A DNA stretch of 64,000 nt from NCBI GenBank assembly GCA_041287425.1, contig JBEULG010000033.1, forward strand, positions 1 to 64,000. Direction: 5' to 3'. Below, one piece after another: positions 55,276 to 63,835 of the stretch. Under the pieces are notes generated by a model. It ran no database searches. It was not told where the DNA came from and was given only the letters and a program-made list of their open reading frames with translations. The position numbers and the translations under genes were made by a program. How positions within the stretch are numbered: position 1 is the first letter of the stretch; the number at the start of each line of letters is the position of its first letter. The DNA comes from JAFGSI01 sp041287425. Lineage in GTDB: Bacteria; Chloroflexota; Anaerolineae; Anaerolineales; Villigracilaceae.

Positions 55276-58091
55276 TCAATCTCCAGCACCTTCATGCTCT
55301 CGATGCCGCGGTCGTCCACAATCTTGACGGCGATGCGGCGATGTTCGCCCGGCTCGAAGGGCAGGGAAACGCTGCCCCAGTAGGCGGAGATGCGCTCCGG
55401 GTCAATTTCCGCCTTCAGGTTGCGGGCGAGTTTGGCCCAGCCTTCGTCCTCGCCGGCCAGGGGGAAGAAGACCTGGCGCGGGTAGAGGGCGCGGCCGTCG
55501 TAGTCGGTATCCAGCATCCACAGGGCGATTTTGTCCCGGCCGCCGGATTCGATCTCGCCGGTTTTGGTGTTGTAGTAGTCGAACCCTTTCACTTCGACCA
55601 CATACTTGCCATCCTGAAGCAGACGCACTTCCACATCCGGCTGACCGATGAGCCAGAAACTCTCGTTGGTAGCGCGCTTTTTCTTCAGGTCATCCACCAG
55701 CAGGTCGGCGTTCATCTGGACTTTGAGGAACTGCATGCCGGCCAGTTCTGGTTTCATCTCGTCAATGTCTTTAGCGGCTTCGGGGTCGAACTGGAAGGCG
55801 GCGAAAAGGAGCAACTGCGGGCGCGGGACAAGGTGACGGGCCTCCTCCCAGGCGCGCTCGACCTGGCGCGGTTCGAGCGGGGCGTGTTCGGGACCGAAGG
55901 AGACGGCGACGCGCAGCGGTTCATAGGCCGGCGCGCCCTCGCGAATTGAATCGGCGCCCTCGACGGAGGGGCGCGTCTCGCCCACGGCGTGCAGGGAACG
56001 GCAGCCGGGCAGGGGTTCCAGGCGGCTGAAGCGCAGGTATTGCCCGGCCTTGCCGCGCACGCCGGTCTTGAGCAGTTCATCGCGCCATTCGGCCTGGCGC
56101 AGCGTCTCGCCGGAGCGGGTGACCGAGAGATCGGATGGTTGAGGCTGTCGTTCCAGAATCGCTTCGGGGGCGACGACCACCGGCGCCGGGACGGCCTCCA
56201 CCGTGAACGGCCCGCTGACGCGCACCCGCTTGCGGTCCACGTAGGGCTGGTCGTAGAGCGTCTCCTGCTCGGCGTGGCGGGCGATGGCCTCGTCCATGGC
56301 CTTTTGCATGGCGCGGCGGGCGGCGTGGAAGGCCTCGAACGGCTTGCGGGCGGCTTCCGGCCAATCGGCGGGGAACTCGAACGGCACTTCCCATTCCACG
56401 AGTGCGTTGACCTTCACCACCTGGCCGGATGGCATCGTGAAAGTGTTGTTATCGGGCGCCGTAAAATCCACAAACTCCCCGGCGCGGCCGCCTTGAGTAA
56501 CCTTGAACTTCGTCTTGTGCCCTTTGAGCGCGGCGTTCAACGCGGCCAGGGTCTGCTCGATTGCCGGGTGCATACGGGCATAGATGCCGTCAATTTCGGG
56601 ATTGTTGGCGATGGATTTGAGCGTGACGTGCGGCACGGTCTTGTACTGGAAGCCGCTGCCCACGCCCTCTTCGGGATGGGCGAGTTCGTAGTAGTCGAAG
56701 ACGGCGGTCATCAGGCGCTGACGGGCGATGGCCAGCGCCACGCGCGAGGTATCGCAGGTGATCCAGCGCCGGCCCCACTGCTCGGCCACGTAGGCGGTGG
56801 TGCCGCTGCCGCAGGTGGGGTCGAACACCAGATCGCCGGGGTCGGTGGTCATCAGGAGGCAGCGTTCGATGACCTTGGTGCCGGTTTGCACCACATAAAC
56901 CTTATCACTGCCAAAGCCTGCAAATTGAGTATCATTCCAACGATTGATGAGCCGTCCTCTCACGCGTTCGTCCCTGTATTTTTTCCAACGAATTTGCCTA
57001 TCGCTAACCTTGACTACTCTATCTGCAACGACCAACTTCTCGAAATTCGCCGGGTCGAACGACCAGTGCCGACCTGTGGAAGGATAGAAGGGCTGCCCTC
57101 TGAAATAAACCGTGCCACTTCTCGTCTCGCTTGGGTCCTGAGAAGTCATGGATGCCAATTCGTAGTATCCATGTTCATCCGAGCCAGCGGGCGAGAAGTA
57201 CTCATCTTGATCACCGTAGAGCTGATGGAATTTCAGCGCTGAGTAGTTCTTGGCATACCAGACGATATAGTCCGTGGTTCTCGGCAATGCTTTCGTTGAG
57301 CTGCCTGTAGAGGTGGCGTACGAAATTAGATTCACAAAATTCCCCGCCCCGAACACTTCATCCATCAACTCGCGCACGTGGTGCACGTTCTCATCGCTGA
57401 TCTGCACGAAAATGCTGCCGCTCTCGGTCAGCAGTTCGCGCGCCAGCAGCAGCCGGTCGCGCAGGTAGGTCAGGTAGGAGTGGATGCCCAGTTCCCAGGT
57501 ATCGCGGAAGGCTTTGATTTGCTCCGGCTCGGCGGTCAGGTCTTCGTCCTTGCCGTCTTTCACGTCGCGGCGGTTGACAAAGGGCTGGAAGTTGGAGCCG
57601 TACTTGATGCCGTAGGGCGGGTCGATGTAAATCATCTGTACCTTGCCCGCCATGCCTTCCTTTTCCAAGAGGGAGTTCATCACCAGGAGCGAGTCGCCGG
57701 CGATGAGGCGGTTGGTCCAGCCGTGCTTGTGCTGGTAGAACTCGACCGCCTGGCGCAGGGGTTCGGTGCGCTCCTGCTCGAAGAGTCCCAGTTGCACCGG
57801 TCCGCTCTGGCCGTTTTGCTTGCGCACGGCCTCGATGATGGTGCGCGGGTCAATCCGCTCGTGGACGTGGAGGGAGACGGTGGGCACCTCGAACGCGGTG
57901 TGCTCGGCCTTGCCGGCCCAGACCAGTTGCGGGTCGAGGTGCGGGTCGTAGGCATAGGTCTTCTTCTGCTGGCCGGCGTCGGGGTCGGTTTCGGGGGTCA
58001 CCAGGCCGACCGGCGGGTTGTTGACGCGTTCCTTATCGCGGTGTTCGTAGGATTCAATCGAGCGTTTGGGAGGGGTGGTTTTTCGGCTCAT
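55272..58091 (-). CDS. Type III-like DNA adenine methyltransferase subunit (Mod)
   Basis: 939 aa. The catalytic motif IV YIDPPYGIKYG (about 157) comes before motif I FDPTCGSGTTAYVAEQWG (about 423), the beta-class order of type III Mod enzymes. Between them is a target-recognition region, and the C-terminal 400 residues form a long extra part with a PD-(D/E)xK-like YVVEVKGFDYY segment. It methylates adenine (N6) and supplies specificity to Res. It is larger than most Mod proteins (600-700 aa). Start at 58091; AGGTCAGGT precedes. Promoter at 58138-58143. Confidence 0.92.
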   Translation of the reverse strand: MSRKTTPPKRSIESYEHRDKERVNNPPVGLVTPETDPDAGQQKKTYAYDPHLDPQLVWAGKAEHTAFEVPTVSLHVHERIDPRTIIEAVRKQNGQSGPVQLGLFEQERTEPLRQAVEFYQHKHGWTNRLIAGDSLLVMNSLLEKEGMAGKVQMIYIDPPYGIKYGSNFQPFVNRRDVKDGKDEDLTAEPEQIKAFRDTWELGIHSYLTYLRDRLLLARELLTESGSIFVQISDENVHHVRELMDEVFGAGNFVNLISYATSTGSSTKALPRTTDYIVWYAKNYSALKFHQLYGDQDEYFSPAGSDEHGYYELASMTSQDPSETRSGTVYFRGQPFYPSTGRHWSFDPANFEKLVVADRVVKVSDRQIRWKKYRDERVRGRLINRWNDTQFAGFGSDKVYVVQTGTKVIERCLLMTTDPGDLVFDPTCGSGTTAYVAEQWGRRWITCDTSRVALAIARQRLMTAVFDYYELAHPEEGVGSGFQYKTVPHVTLKSIANNPEIDGIYARMHPAIEQTLAALNAALKGHKTKFKVTQGGRAGEFVDFTAPDNNTFTMPSGQVVKVNALVEWEVPFEFPADWPEAARKPFEAFHAARRAMQKAMDEAIARHAEQETLYDQPYVDRKRVRVSGPFTVEAVPAPVVVAPEAILERQPQPSDLSVTRSGETLRQAEWRDELLKTGVRGKAGQYLRFSRLEPLPGCRSLHAVGETRPSVEGADSIREGAPAYEPLRVAVSFGPEHAPLEPRQVERAWEEARHLVPRPQLLLFAAFQFDPEAAKDIDEMKPELAGMQFLKVQMNADLLVDDLKKKRATNESFWLIGQPDVEVRLLQDGKYVVEVKGFDYYNTKTGEIESGGRDKIALWMLDTDYDGRALYPRQVFFPLAGEDEGWAKLARNLKAEIDPERISAYWGSVSLPFEPGEHRRIAVKIVDDRGIESMKVLEIE

Positions 58092-58137
58092 ACCTGACCT
58101 GCCTGTTGGGGAACAAAGATGCGCGGGCTTTGAGAGA

Positions 58138-58146
58138 ATTATAGCA
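58138..58146 (-). promoter_or_regulatory. Extended -10 promoter of the Mod-Res operon
   Basis: On the minus strand TGCTATAAT is an extended -10 (TGn-TATAAT; hexamer at plus 58138-58143), 46 nt before the Mod ATG. The promoter lies between the kinase stop (58166) and Mod, so the island has its own transcription. Confidence 0.7.
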
Positions 58147-58165
58147 TGTGCAGCGGCGTCATCGC

Positions 58166-61100
58166 TCAAAGCAGGCTCTTGAACTCCGCCCGCACCTCCG
58201 TCCCCGCGCCGGGGGCGGTGCGGACCGCGAAGCGGCCGCCGCGGGCCTCGACGCGCTCGCGCATCTGCCGCAGGCCGAGGTGACCGGCGCGCGCCAGGCG
58301 CGGCAGGTCGGCCGGGTCGAAGCCGAGGCCGTCATCGCGCACGCTGAGCGAGATGCCGCCGCTCAGGTCAATCGTCACCCAGACGGCGCGCGCCCGGGCG
58401 TGTTTGGCGGCGTTGTGCAGCGCCTCCTGCACGATGCGGAAGAGCGTCGGTTCGAGGGCGGCGGGCAGGCGGCCGCGTTCTCCCGTCACTTCCAGCGAGA
58501 CGGCCAGGCCGTTCTGCTCGCCGAATTCGGCCAGGAATTGCTCCAGCGCGCCCCAGAAGCCGAGTTCCTCCAGCGCCACCGGCCGCAGGGCGAAGAGGAC
58601 GCGCCGCACCTCGCGGATTTTCTCGCCCAGCAGATGATGCAGGCCGTCCAGTTCGGCCTTTGCCTGCTGCGGGTCGCGGTCAATCAACGCCTGCCAGGTG
58701 CGTACCTGCAGGCGCAGGGCGGCCAGGTCTTGCGCCAGGCCATCGTGGATTTCGCCGGCGATGCGGCGGCGTTCCTCGGCGATGGCCTGCTCTTCGGAGC
58801 GGCGGGCCTTCTCGGCGGTGATGTCCTCGACAGCCAGGATGACGCGCCGCAGGTCGCCGGGCGGGGCCGAGGCGGCGCTCAGGCGCAGCGGGAACTGGCT
58901 GCCGTCGGCGCGGCGGCCAACGCTCTCAAAGGCGACCGTCTCGCCGGCGGCCAGAGCGAGGCGGCAGCGCGTCAGCGCCTCGGCGGGCAGGCAGGAGGTC
59001 AGCGCCGTACCTTTCGGGGCTGTCCCCTCTGTCTCGACGGGCTGGAAAGCCCGTCCTGCGGTCTCGACGGGCTGGAAAGCCCGTCCTACGGTCTCGACAG
59101 GCTGGAAAGCCTGTCCTACGCCGAACCATTGCGCCCAGCGCGGGTTGAGGTGGCGGGCGATGGGCGGTTCGCGGCTGAAATCGGCCTCGCAGACGCCCAG
59201 CGGGGCGTTCTCGAACAGGGCGCGGAAGCGCGCTTCGCTCTCGCGCAGGGCGGCGAGGGAACGCATCCGTCCGCCGAGGTACACCGCCGCCAGGCCAAAG
59301 ACCGCCAGACCGGCCAACAGGCGGAACCACCAGGTCTGCCAGAAGGCCGGCTCGATGACCACCGTCACCGCCAGGCCCTGCTCGTTCCAGACGCCGTCGC
59401 TGTTGGCGGCCTTGAGGTGGAAGACGTAGCGGCCGGGCGGCAGGTTGGTGTAACTGGCATAGCGGCGCGTGCCGCAGTCAATCCAGCCGGGGTCGAACCC
59501 CTCCAGGCGATAGGCGTAGCGGTTGCGCGCCGGGTCGGTGAAATCGAGGGCGGCGAATTCGAAGGCGAAGAAGTTTTCCTCGTGAGTCAGGCGGATTTCC
59601 ATGCCGTCGCGCAGACCGCCCTCGAAGAGGCGCGGCCGGTCGAAGACGCGGAAGGCGGTCAGCACGACCGGCGGCGGGACGGGGTTGGCCGCGATGCGCT
59701 GCGGGTAGAAGGCGTTGAAACCGTTCACGCCGCCGAAGAACATCTCGCCGTCGGCGGCGCGCCAGGCGGCGCCGATGATGAAGGCGTTGCTTTGCAGGCC
59801 GTCGGCGGGGGTATAGGCGCGCACCGCGCCGCTTTCGGGGTCGAAGGCGGCCAGCCCGCCGCCCATGGTCGCCAGCCAGAGTTCGCCGCGCTCATCGCCC
59901 AGGATGGCGACGATGGAGTCATCCGGCAGGCCGTTCTCGACTGTGAAGACGGTGAAGGCGGGGGGGCAGGCCGCGGCCTGGCCGCAGCGCCAGTCGAGAC
60001 GGTTCAGCCCGGCGTGCGTGCCGACCCACAACCGGCCGGCGGCGTCCTCGTGGAGCGACCAGACGAAATCGTGGCTGAGGGACTGCGGGTCGGCCGGGTC
60101 GGCGCGGTATGAGGTGAAGGTTTCGCTCTGGGGGTCGAAGCGGACGAGGCCGTTGTAGGTGCCGAGCCAGAGGGCGCCGCTGCGGTCTGCGAGCAGGGCG
60201 CGCACGCCGTAGGTGTTGGGGAAGCCGTCCGCCTCGCCGCGGAAGGCGTACCGGGTGAGGCTGCCGCTCGACGGGTCGAGGCGCAAGAGCGCGCCGGGGT
60301 CTTCGGTGCCAATCCAGAGGGCGCCGTCGGCGGTTTCGAGGATGGCTTTCACTGCGCCGCCGCCTTCCCAGGTGAAGTGGTCGAAGCGGTCGGCGCGGCG
60401 GTCGAGGCGGTCGAGGCCGGCCTGGGTGCCGATCCACAGGTTGCGGCGCGAGTCCGCGTAGAGGGCGGTGACGTGGTCATGGCTCAGGCTGGTCGGGTCG
60501 GCGGGGTCGTGGCGGAAGTGGGTCACCTGGCCGGTGCGGCGGTCGAGGCGGTCGAGGCCGCCATCGTGCAGGCCGACCCAGATGAAACCCTCATCGTCTT
60601 TCAGCACCGCGCCGACGGCCGCCGCGGCCAGCGAATTGGGGTCGCCGGGGCGGGGGGCGTAGTGGTCGAAGCGCAGGCGGGCGCGGGCGTACTGGCTGAC
60701 GCCGCCGCCGGTGGCAATCCACAGGTTGCCGCTGCGGTCGAGGGCCAGGGCGTTGACGGCGTCGTTGCCGAGGCTGAAGGGGTCGAGCGGGTCGCGGCGG
60801 TAGGTTTCGAGGCGGAGGTAGGCGGGGTCGAGGCGGTGCAGGCCGGCGGCGCTGCCCAGCCAGAGCGATGCGCCGTCCCAGAGCAGGGCGGTCACCTGCT
60901 GGCCGCGCAGGGGTTCGTAGAACTCGCGGTAGGCGCGGCGGGCGCGGTCGAAGCGCGCCAGGCCGCCGCTTTCGGGGCGGTGATAGTCGCCGCCGCCGAC
61001 CCACAGGCTGCCATCCGGGGCGAGCGCCAGGGCGGCGACGCGGCTCAGGGCCGGCGCGCCCGGCGGCGGGTCCGGGTACGAGGCGAAGCGGCCGCTTCGA

Positions 61101-61711
61101 GGGTCGAGGGTGGCCAGTCCGCCGTACTCCGTCCCGATCCAGAGCGTCCCTTCGGGGTCGAAGAGCAGGGCGTTGATGTGATTGTCGGGCAGGCTGGCCG
61201 GGTCGGTGGGGTCGTTCAGGAACTGGGTGAAGGTCTCGGAGGCCGGGTCGTAGCGGAAGAGGCCGCTGCCGGCGCTGCCAATCCAGAGATTCCCCGCCGC
61301 GTCTGCGGCGAAGGCGCGCACCGATTCGTAGACTTCGGGATGGTGGACGAAGCGCCCCGCGGCGGGGTCGTAGTGGTCGAGGCCGCTGACCGTGCCGACC
61401 CACAGCCGGCCGCGGCCGTCCTCGAACAGGGCAGCGACGGTGTCGTTGACGAGCGAATCGGGGTCCGAGCGGCGGTGGCGGAAGACGGTGAAGGTGTAGC
61501 CGTCGTAGCGCGCCAGGCCGCGCTGCGTGCCGAACCACAGGTAGCCGGTGCTGTCTTGCAGCAGGCAGTTGACCAGGTCGTGCGGCAGGCCGTCGGCGCT
61601 GGTGAGGCGGGTGAAGCGCAGGCTGGATTGGGCGGCAGCAGGGGAGACGGGGAGCAGGAGGGTGAAGGCCAGCACCGCGCACAAGAGAGGGGCGAGGCGG
61701 CGGGCAGACAT
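58166..61711 (-). CDS. Propeller-type hybrid sensor histidine kinase (Reg_prop/Y_Y_Y/PAS)
   Basis: 1181 aa. A signal peptide (1-27) is followed by a two-component propeller of about fourteen repeats (motif like LWIGTxxGLxRLDP, for example NLWIGTQAGLDRL), a Y_Y_Y domain (about 705-790: NRYAYRLEGFDPGW, NLPPGRYVFHLKA), one membrane helix (about 797-815), a PAS domain, HisKA_3 with phospho-His in AGEIHDGLAQDLA (about 987) and HATPase_c (GLGFDPADLPR ... GHLGLRQMRE). Such proteins sense carbohydrates outside in gut Bacteroidetes and relatives. A 30-residue insert at 864-893 comes from tandem DNA repeats. No regulator is adjacent. Confidence 0.93.
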   Translation of the reverse strand: MSARRLAPLLCAVLAFTLLLPVSPAAAQSSLRFTRLTSADGLPHDLVNCLLQDSTGYLWFGTQRGLARYDGYTFTVFRHRRSDPDSLVNDTVAALFEDGRGRLWVGTVSGLDHYDPAAGRFVHHPEVYESVRAFAADAAGNLWIGSAGSGLFRYDPASETFTQFLNDPTDPASLPDNHINALLFDPEGTLWIGTEYGGLATLDPRSGRFASYPDPPPGAPALSRVAALALAPDGSLWVGGGDYHRPESGGLARFDRARRAYREFYEPLRGQQVTALLWDGASLWLGSAAGLHRLDPAYLRLETYRRDPLDPFSLGNDAVNALALDRSGNLWIATGGGVSQYARARLRFDHYAPRPGDPNSLAAAAVGAVLKDDEGFIWVGLHDGGLDRLDRRTGQVTHFRHDPADPTSLSHDHVTALYADSRRNLWIGTQAGLDRLDRRADRFDHFTWEGGGAVKAILETADGALWIGTEDPGALLRLDPSSGSLTRYAFRGEADGFPNTYGVRALLADRSGALWLGTYNGLVRFDPQSETFTSYRADPADPQSLSHDFVWSLHEDAAGRLWVGTHAGLNRLDWRCGQAAACPPAFTVFTVENGLPDDSIVAILGDERGELWLATMGGGLAAFDPESGAVRAYTPADGLQSNAFIIGAAWRAADGEMFFGGVNGFNAFYPQRIAANPVPPPVVLTAFRVFDRPRLFEGGLRDGMEIRLTHEENFFAFEFAALDFTDPARNRYAYRLEGFDPGWIDCGTRRYASYTNLPPGRYVFHLKAANSDGVWNEQGLAVTVVIEPAFWQTWWFRLLAGLAVFGLAAVYLGGRMRSLAALRESEARFRALFENAPLGVCEADFSREPPIARHLNPRWAQWFGVGQAFQPVETVGRAFQPVETAGRAFQPVETEGTAPKGTALTSCLPAEALTRCRLALAAGETVAFESVGRRADGSQFPLRLSAASAPPGDLRRVILAVEDITAEKARRSEEQAIAEERRRIAGEIHDGLAQDLAALRLQVRTWQALIDRDPQQAKAELDGLHHLLGEKIREVRRVLFALRPVALEELGFWGALEQFLAEFGEQNGLAVSLEVTGERGRLPAALEPTLFRIVQEALHNAAKHARARAVWVTIDLSGGISLSVRDDGLGFDPADLPRLARAGHLGLRQMRERVEARGGRFAVRTAPGAGTEVRAEFKSLL
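59031..59120 (-). repeat. Three tandem 30-bp repeats inside the kinase gene
   Basis: Units at 59031, 59061 and 59091, in frame, code for three copies of (G/A)RAFQPVET on the minus strand. Each unit contains the palindrome GGGCTGGAAAGCCC (or AGGCTGGAAAGCCT). They interrupt the PAS region of the kinase without breaking the frame. Confidence 0.95.
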
Positions 61712-61813
61712 GGGAGGTATTTTTATTGTAGCACGGCGCGCCGAAAACCCGCTCCCCCGCAAATAGGGGGTCTTTGCAAGCCGTTTCGGAAAAAAAGCGT
61801 GACAGCCTGCCCC

Positions 61814-61897
61814 TCTTGGCCGGGGATTGAAAATCCCCGCTTCAGAGGCTGGCCGACTTCCAGGTAGTCAGGCGGGGGATTGATTCCCTGCCAAAAC
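61814..61897. repeat. Palindromic repeat family, copy B
   Basis: Shares CTTGGCCGGGGATTGAAAAT, then CCGACTTCCAGGTAGTCAGG and GGGGGATTGATTCCCTG with copy A at 49937-50052, in the same direction. The internal GTCCGCTCGAAGCGGAC palindrome is absent. It lies between the divergent kinase and miaB genes. Confidence 0.8.
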
Positions 61898-61945
61898 GGC
61901 CGACCAAGCAGTTGCAAAAAAGCGGGATATTGCTGACAAACTTGG

Positions 61946-61951
61946 TATAAT
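61946..61951 (+). promoter_or_regulatory. miaB: -10 box TATAAT close to the miaB start
   Basis: TATAAT ends 9 nt before the ATG at 61961 and no Shine-Dalgarno is present, which fits a leaderless or very short leader transcript. Confidence 0.6.
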
Positions 61952-61960
61952 TTCCAGCCT

Positions 61961-63271
61961 ATGAAGTACCACATCTGGACCGAAGGTTGTCAAATGAACG
62001 TGGCCGACTCGCAGCGCATCGGAGCGGCCCTTGAGCGCCTGGGCTATTCTTTTACCCGTACGGCCGAAGAGGCGGATGTCATCGTCTTGAACACCTGCGT
62101 CGTGCGCCAGTCGGCCGAGGACAAGGCCTATGGGCGTCTGCATTCCCTGCGTCCGCTCAAGGAGAAGAAGCCGGGCCTGGTCATCAACCTGATGGGCTGC
62201 CTGGTCGGCATCCGTCCCGACGAAAGGCTGCGCGCCCGTTTCCCCTTCGTGGACGTCTTTTCGCCGCCGTCTGACCCCGGCCCGCTGGTGGCGTATCTGA
62301 CCCAGGGAGAAGCCCGCGCCCTGGAAGCCGAAGCGACCGCCGAGCGGTTCGACCTGATGGACGGCGACTTTGCCCTCCCCGCCCCCCTGCGCGGCAAACT
62401 GGTTTCCGCCTATGTGCCGGTGGTCTTGGGCTGCTCGCACGCCTGCACGTTTTGCGTCATCCCCTCCCGGCGCGGCGCCGAACGCTCCCGCCCGGCAGCC
62501 GAAATCGTGGACGAGGTCCGCGCTCTGGTCGCCCAGGGCGTGCGAGAGGTCACCTTGCTCGGCCAAATCGTTGACCGCTATGGCCGCGACCTGCCCGCCG
62601 GTCCCGACCTGGCCGGTCTGTTGCGCCTGTTGAACGAGGTGGAAGGCCTCCAACGGATTCGCTTTCTCACCTCCCATCCCAACTATTTCAGTGACGACTT
62701 GATGGAGGCCGTCGCCAGCCTGCCGAAAGTCATGCCGCACATCGAGATTCCCCATCAGGCCGGCAACGACGAAGTGCTCCGCAACATGCGCCGCGGTTAC
62801 ACGGCCGACGATTACCGCCGCATCATCGAGAAAATCCGGGCGCGCCTGCCCGGCTGCGCCATTGCCACCGACATCATCGTCGGCTTTCCGGGCGAGACGG
62901 AAGCCCAGTTCATGGACACCTACCGCCTGCTCGAAGAACTGCGCCTGGATGTGGCTCACCTGGCGCGCTATTCGCCGCGCCCCGGCACGGTCGCCGCCCG
63001 CAACCTGCCCGACGATGTGCCTGCTGACGAGAAAATGCGCCGTTTCCGCCTGCTGGAGGCGCTGCAAGAAAGAATCGCCGGCGAAATCAACGCCGCTTAT
63101 CTCGGCCGCCAGGTGGAAGTGCTGTTCGAGGAAAAGATCAAGGGCCGCTGGAAAGGCCGCACCCCCACCAACAAACTGGTCTTCGTTGAATCCCAGGCCG
63201 ACCTGCGCGGCCGGCTCCTGCCCGTCACCATCACCTGGACAGGGCCCTGGTCGATGCAGGGGCGAATTTGA
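61961..63271 (+). CDS. miaB: tRNA-2-methylthio-N6-isopentenyladenosine synthase MiaB
   Basis: 436 aa. The N-terminal UPF0004 domain holds three [4Fe-4S] cysteines: Cys10 (TEGCQMN), Cys46 (LNTCVVRQ) and Cys80 (LMGC). The radical SAM cluster is CSHACTFC (158, 162, 165), followed by RSRPAAEIVDEV and a C-terminal TRAM domain. It adds a methylthio group to i6A37 in tRNAs that read codons starting with U. TSHPN and the PHIEIPHQAGNDEVLRNMRR stretch (parts cited) are typical of MiaB rather than RimO or MtaB. Single gene followed by a terminator. Confidence 0.93.
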   Translation: MKYHIWTEGCQMNVADSQRIGAALERLGYSFTRTAEEADVIVLNTCVVRQSAEDKAYGRLHSLRPLKEKKPGLVINLMGCLVGIRPDERLRARFPFVDVFSPPSDPGPLVAYLTQGEARALEAEATAERFDLMDGDFALPAPLRGKLVSAYVPVVLGCSHACTFCVIPSRRGAERSRPAAEIVDEVRALVAQGVREVTLLGQIVDRYGRDLPAGPDLAGLLRLLNEVEGLQRIRFLTSHPNYFSDDLMEAVASLPKVMPHIEIPHQAGNDEVLRNMRRGYTADDYRRIIEKIRARLPGCAIATDIIVGFPGETEAQFMDTYRLLEELRLDVAHLARYSPRPGTVAARNLPDDVPADEKMRRFRLLEALQERIAGEINAAYLGRQVEVLFEEKIKGRWKGRTPTNKLVFVESQADLRGRLLPVTITWTGPWSMQGRI

Positions 63272-63280
63272 TTGCTGCGC

Positions 63281-63328
63281 CCAAATGCAAGTCCCCTGCC
63301 GGAGACGACAGGGGACTCTTGCATTTGG
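63281..63328. terminator. Bidirectional terminator between miaB and the pilin genes
   Basis: CCAAATGCAAGTCCCCTG (63281-63298) pairs with CAGGGGACTCTTGCATTTGG (63309-63328), with two bulged bases and a 10-nt loop. It lies between the two convergent stops, so it can serve both strands. Confidence 0.8.
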
Positions 63329-63335
63329 ATTCTTA

Positions 63336-63497
63336 CTATTTCGGTAGTTCGGGCAGAAGACTGTTGATTCTGCTGAAGACGTTGCCAATGGTAGGGCCTA
63401 AGAGAAGAAGAACAGCCATAACGACGAGTGCAATCAAAACAAGAATCAAAGCGTATTCCACCAGGCCCTGCCCATGCTGGCGAGCATGGGACAACAT
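63336..63497 (-). CDS. Flp-type pilin, small (53 aa)
   Basis: The peptide reads MLSHARQHGQGLVEYALILV and then IALVVMAVLLLLGPTIGNVF. GQGLVEYALIL is the Flp/Fap pilin signature: a G/E cleavage-type site followed by one hydrophobic helix. Class III signal peptides of this type are cut by a prepilin peptidase before the Glu. AAAGGAGGTG stands 6 nt before the ATG at 63497. It may build Flp (Tad) pili; no tad genes are in the window. A paralogue is upstream at 63631-63783. Confidence 0.88.
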   Translation of the reverse strand: MLSHARQHGQGLVEYALILVLIALVVMAVLLLLGPTIGNVFSRINSLLPELPK

Positions 63498-63565
63498 GTT
63501 GCTCACCTCCTTTCTCGCTAATCTCCTAAATATTATATTCCTTCTTCATCTGTTTTCCTAGCCCG

Positions 63566-63606
63566 TGAAAAGCAAGAACCCGTTCCCTGCGAGGGAACGG
63601 GTTCTT
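63566..63606 (-). terminator. Repeated long hairpin, copy 3, terminator of the upstream pilin gene
   Basis: 15-bp arms AAGAACCCGTTCCCT (63574-63588) and AGGGAACGGGTTCTT (63592-63606) with a GCG loop. On the minus strand it is followed by GCTTTTC. It lies 25 nt behind the stop of the second pilin gene. Confidence 0.85.
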
Positions 63607-63630
63607 CACTTCGTACAGCGATGGACAAAA

Positions 63631-63783
63631 TTAGGTAGCCAGGCTGGAGTTGATCTTGCTGAAGACGTTGCCGATGATCGGGCCCAGCAACATCAGGACG
63701 GCAATGACCACGATGGCCACCAAGACCAGGATCAAGGCGTATTCCACAAGACCCTGACCATGTTCACGAGTATGCATCAACAT
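63631..63783 (-). CDS. Flp-type pilin, small (50 aa)
   Basis: 50 aa: MLMHTREHGQGLVEYALILV then LVAIVVIAVLMLLGPIIGNV and FSKINSSLAT. It is a close paralogue of the pilin at 63336-63497, with the same GQGLVEYALILVL core. AAGGAG lies 11 nt before the ATG at 63783; a second in-frame ATG at 63777 would be farther. Copy-3 hairpin separates it from the other pilin, so each may be made at a different level. Confidence 0.88.
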   Translation of the reverse strand: MLMHTREHGQGLVEYALILVLVAIVVIAVLMLLGPIIGNVFSKINSSLAT

Positions 63784-63829
63784 AAGAATATCTCCTTTCG
63801 AAAAAATAATTTGGAAACGGATCGTTTTT

Positions 63830-63835
63830 ATTATA
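63830..63835 (-). promoter_or_regulatory. -10 box of the pilin genes
   Basis: TATAAT on the minus strand (GCTATAAT), 46 nt before the ATG of the 50-aa pilin. No clear -35. An AT-rich leader follows. Confidence 0.6.

Noticed and set aside
50746..58091. Prophage or integrative element with its own integrase
   Set aside because: No integrase, recombinase or phage structural gene is found; only defence genes are present.
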